NCBI GenBank assembly: GCA_000318405.1
Contig: KB291752.1
Location: 1 to 33,043, forward strand
Origin: Brevundimonas diminuta 470-4
GTDB taxonomy: Bacteria > Pseudomonadota > Alphaproteobacteria > Caulobacterales > Caulobacteraceae
Length of the DNA: 33,043 nucleotides
Reading direction: 5' to 3'
Shown piece by piece: positions 33,034-33,043 of this stretch. A program made the translations under genes and the position numbers. How positions within the stretch are numbered: position 1 is the stretch's first letter; the number at the start of each line of letters is the position of its first letter. The notes beneath the pieces are model-generated. The model made no database searches. It saw only the letters and a program-made list of their open reading frames with translations, and was not told the origin of the DNA.

Positions 33034-33043
33034 GGGGGGGGGG
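33034..33043. other. G10 homopolymer at the window end
   Basis: Ten consecutive G residues end the window right after the palindromic repeat (TTTCA then G10). This looks like a contig edge or low-quality read tail, since two-colour sequencers call missing signal as G; a genuine tract is possible. Confidence 0.4.

Overview
The window is a GC-rich (hand-counted about 70% in most genes) chromosomal segment of an alphaproteobacterium, almost certainly order Caulobacterales. The diagnostic genes are gcrA (the cell-cycle regulator that works with CcrM methylation at GANTC) and podJ (a polar scaffold protein). Brevundimonas is my best genus guess from gene style; that is inference, since no rRNA is present.

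Layout. At 1-211 lies the 5' part of gcrA (minus), cut by the window edge, with a GANTC-rich upstream region. An ABC-2 permease without a visible ATPase and a secreted M28 peptidase follow. At 2375-4616 are argD and argF, separated by a palindromic repeat. At 4661-5447, on the minus strand, are an FMN split-barrel stress protein and a small two-helix membrane protein. At 5693-8509 is podJ. At 8629-10370 is a TauE/SafE-type permease overlapping a TIGR02186-type gene. After a second palindromic repeat and a terminator, 10606-14021 (minus) is a fatty-acid beta-oxidation operon (thiolase, then a multifunctional hydratase/dehydrogenase) with an ACGT-rich dyad upstream. At 14260-15489 is a lipoprotein glucose/sorbosone dehydrogenase. 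A CAT-anticodon tRNA is at 15682-15758. A small lipoprotein and mntP follow on the minus strand; mntP has a well-preserved yybP-ykoY manganese riboswitch. rlmN is divergent from it. At 18334-19612 are a DUF350 membrane protein and a membrane-anchored trypsin-like protease. At 19651-22506 (minus) is a double-domain M16 peptidase, divergent from a TonB-dependent receptor. At 25164-27749 is clpB.

The one clear accessory island is about 27750-28735. Its base composition drops to about 34% GC (hand count over 28021-28260). It holds a gene resembling TIR-like/nucleoside-deoxyribosyltransferase-like proteins, split by a one-base frameshift in an A5 run. After it come a YCII-like protein and a TlpA-type thioredoxin (both minus). 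The tlpA start codon overlaps the start codon of argH on the opposite strand. argH, an LptM-like lipoprotein and lysA form a plus-strand operon. The window ends in a 205-bp nested inverted repeat and a G10 run.

Themes: amino-acid biosynthesis (argD, argF, argH, lysA), cell-cycle and polarity control (gcrA, podJ), envelope proteases and transport, fatty-acid degradation, metal homeostasis and protein quality control. The strongest items for a second look are the frameshifted low-GC TIR-like gene, the Mn riboswitch, the dyad upstream of the beta-oxidation operon, and the three long palindromic repeats.
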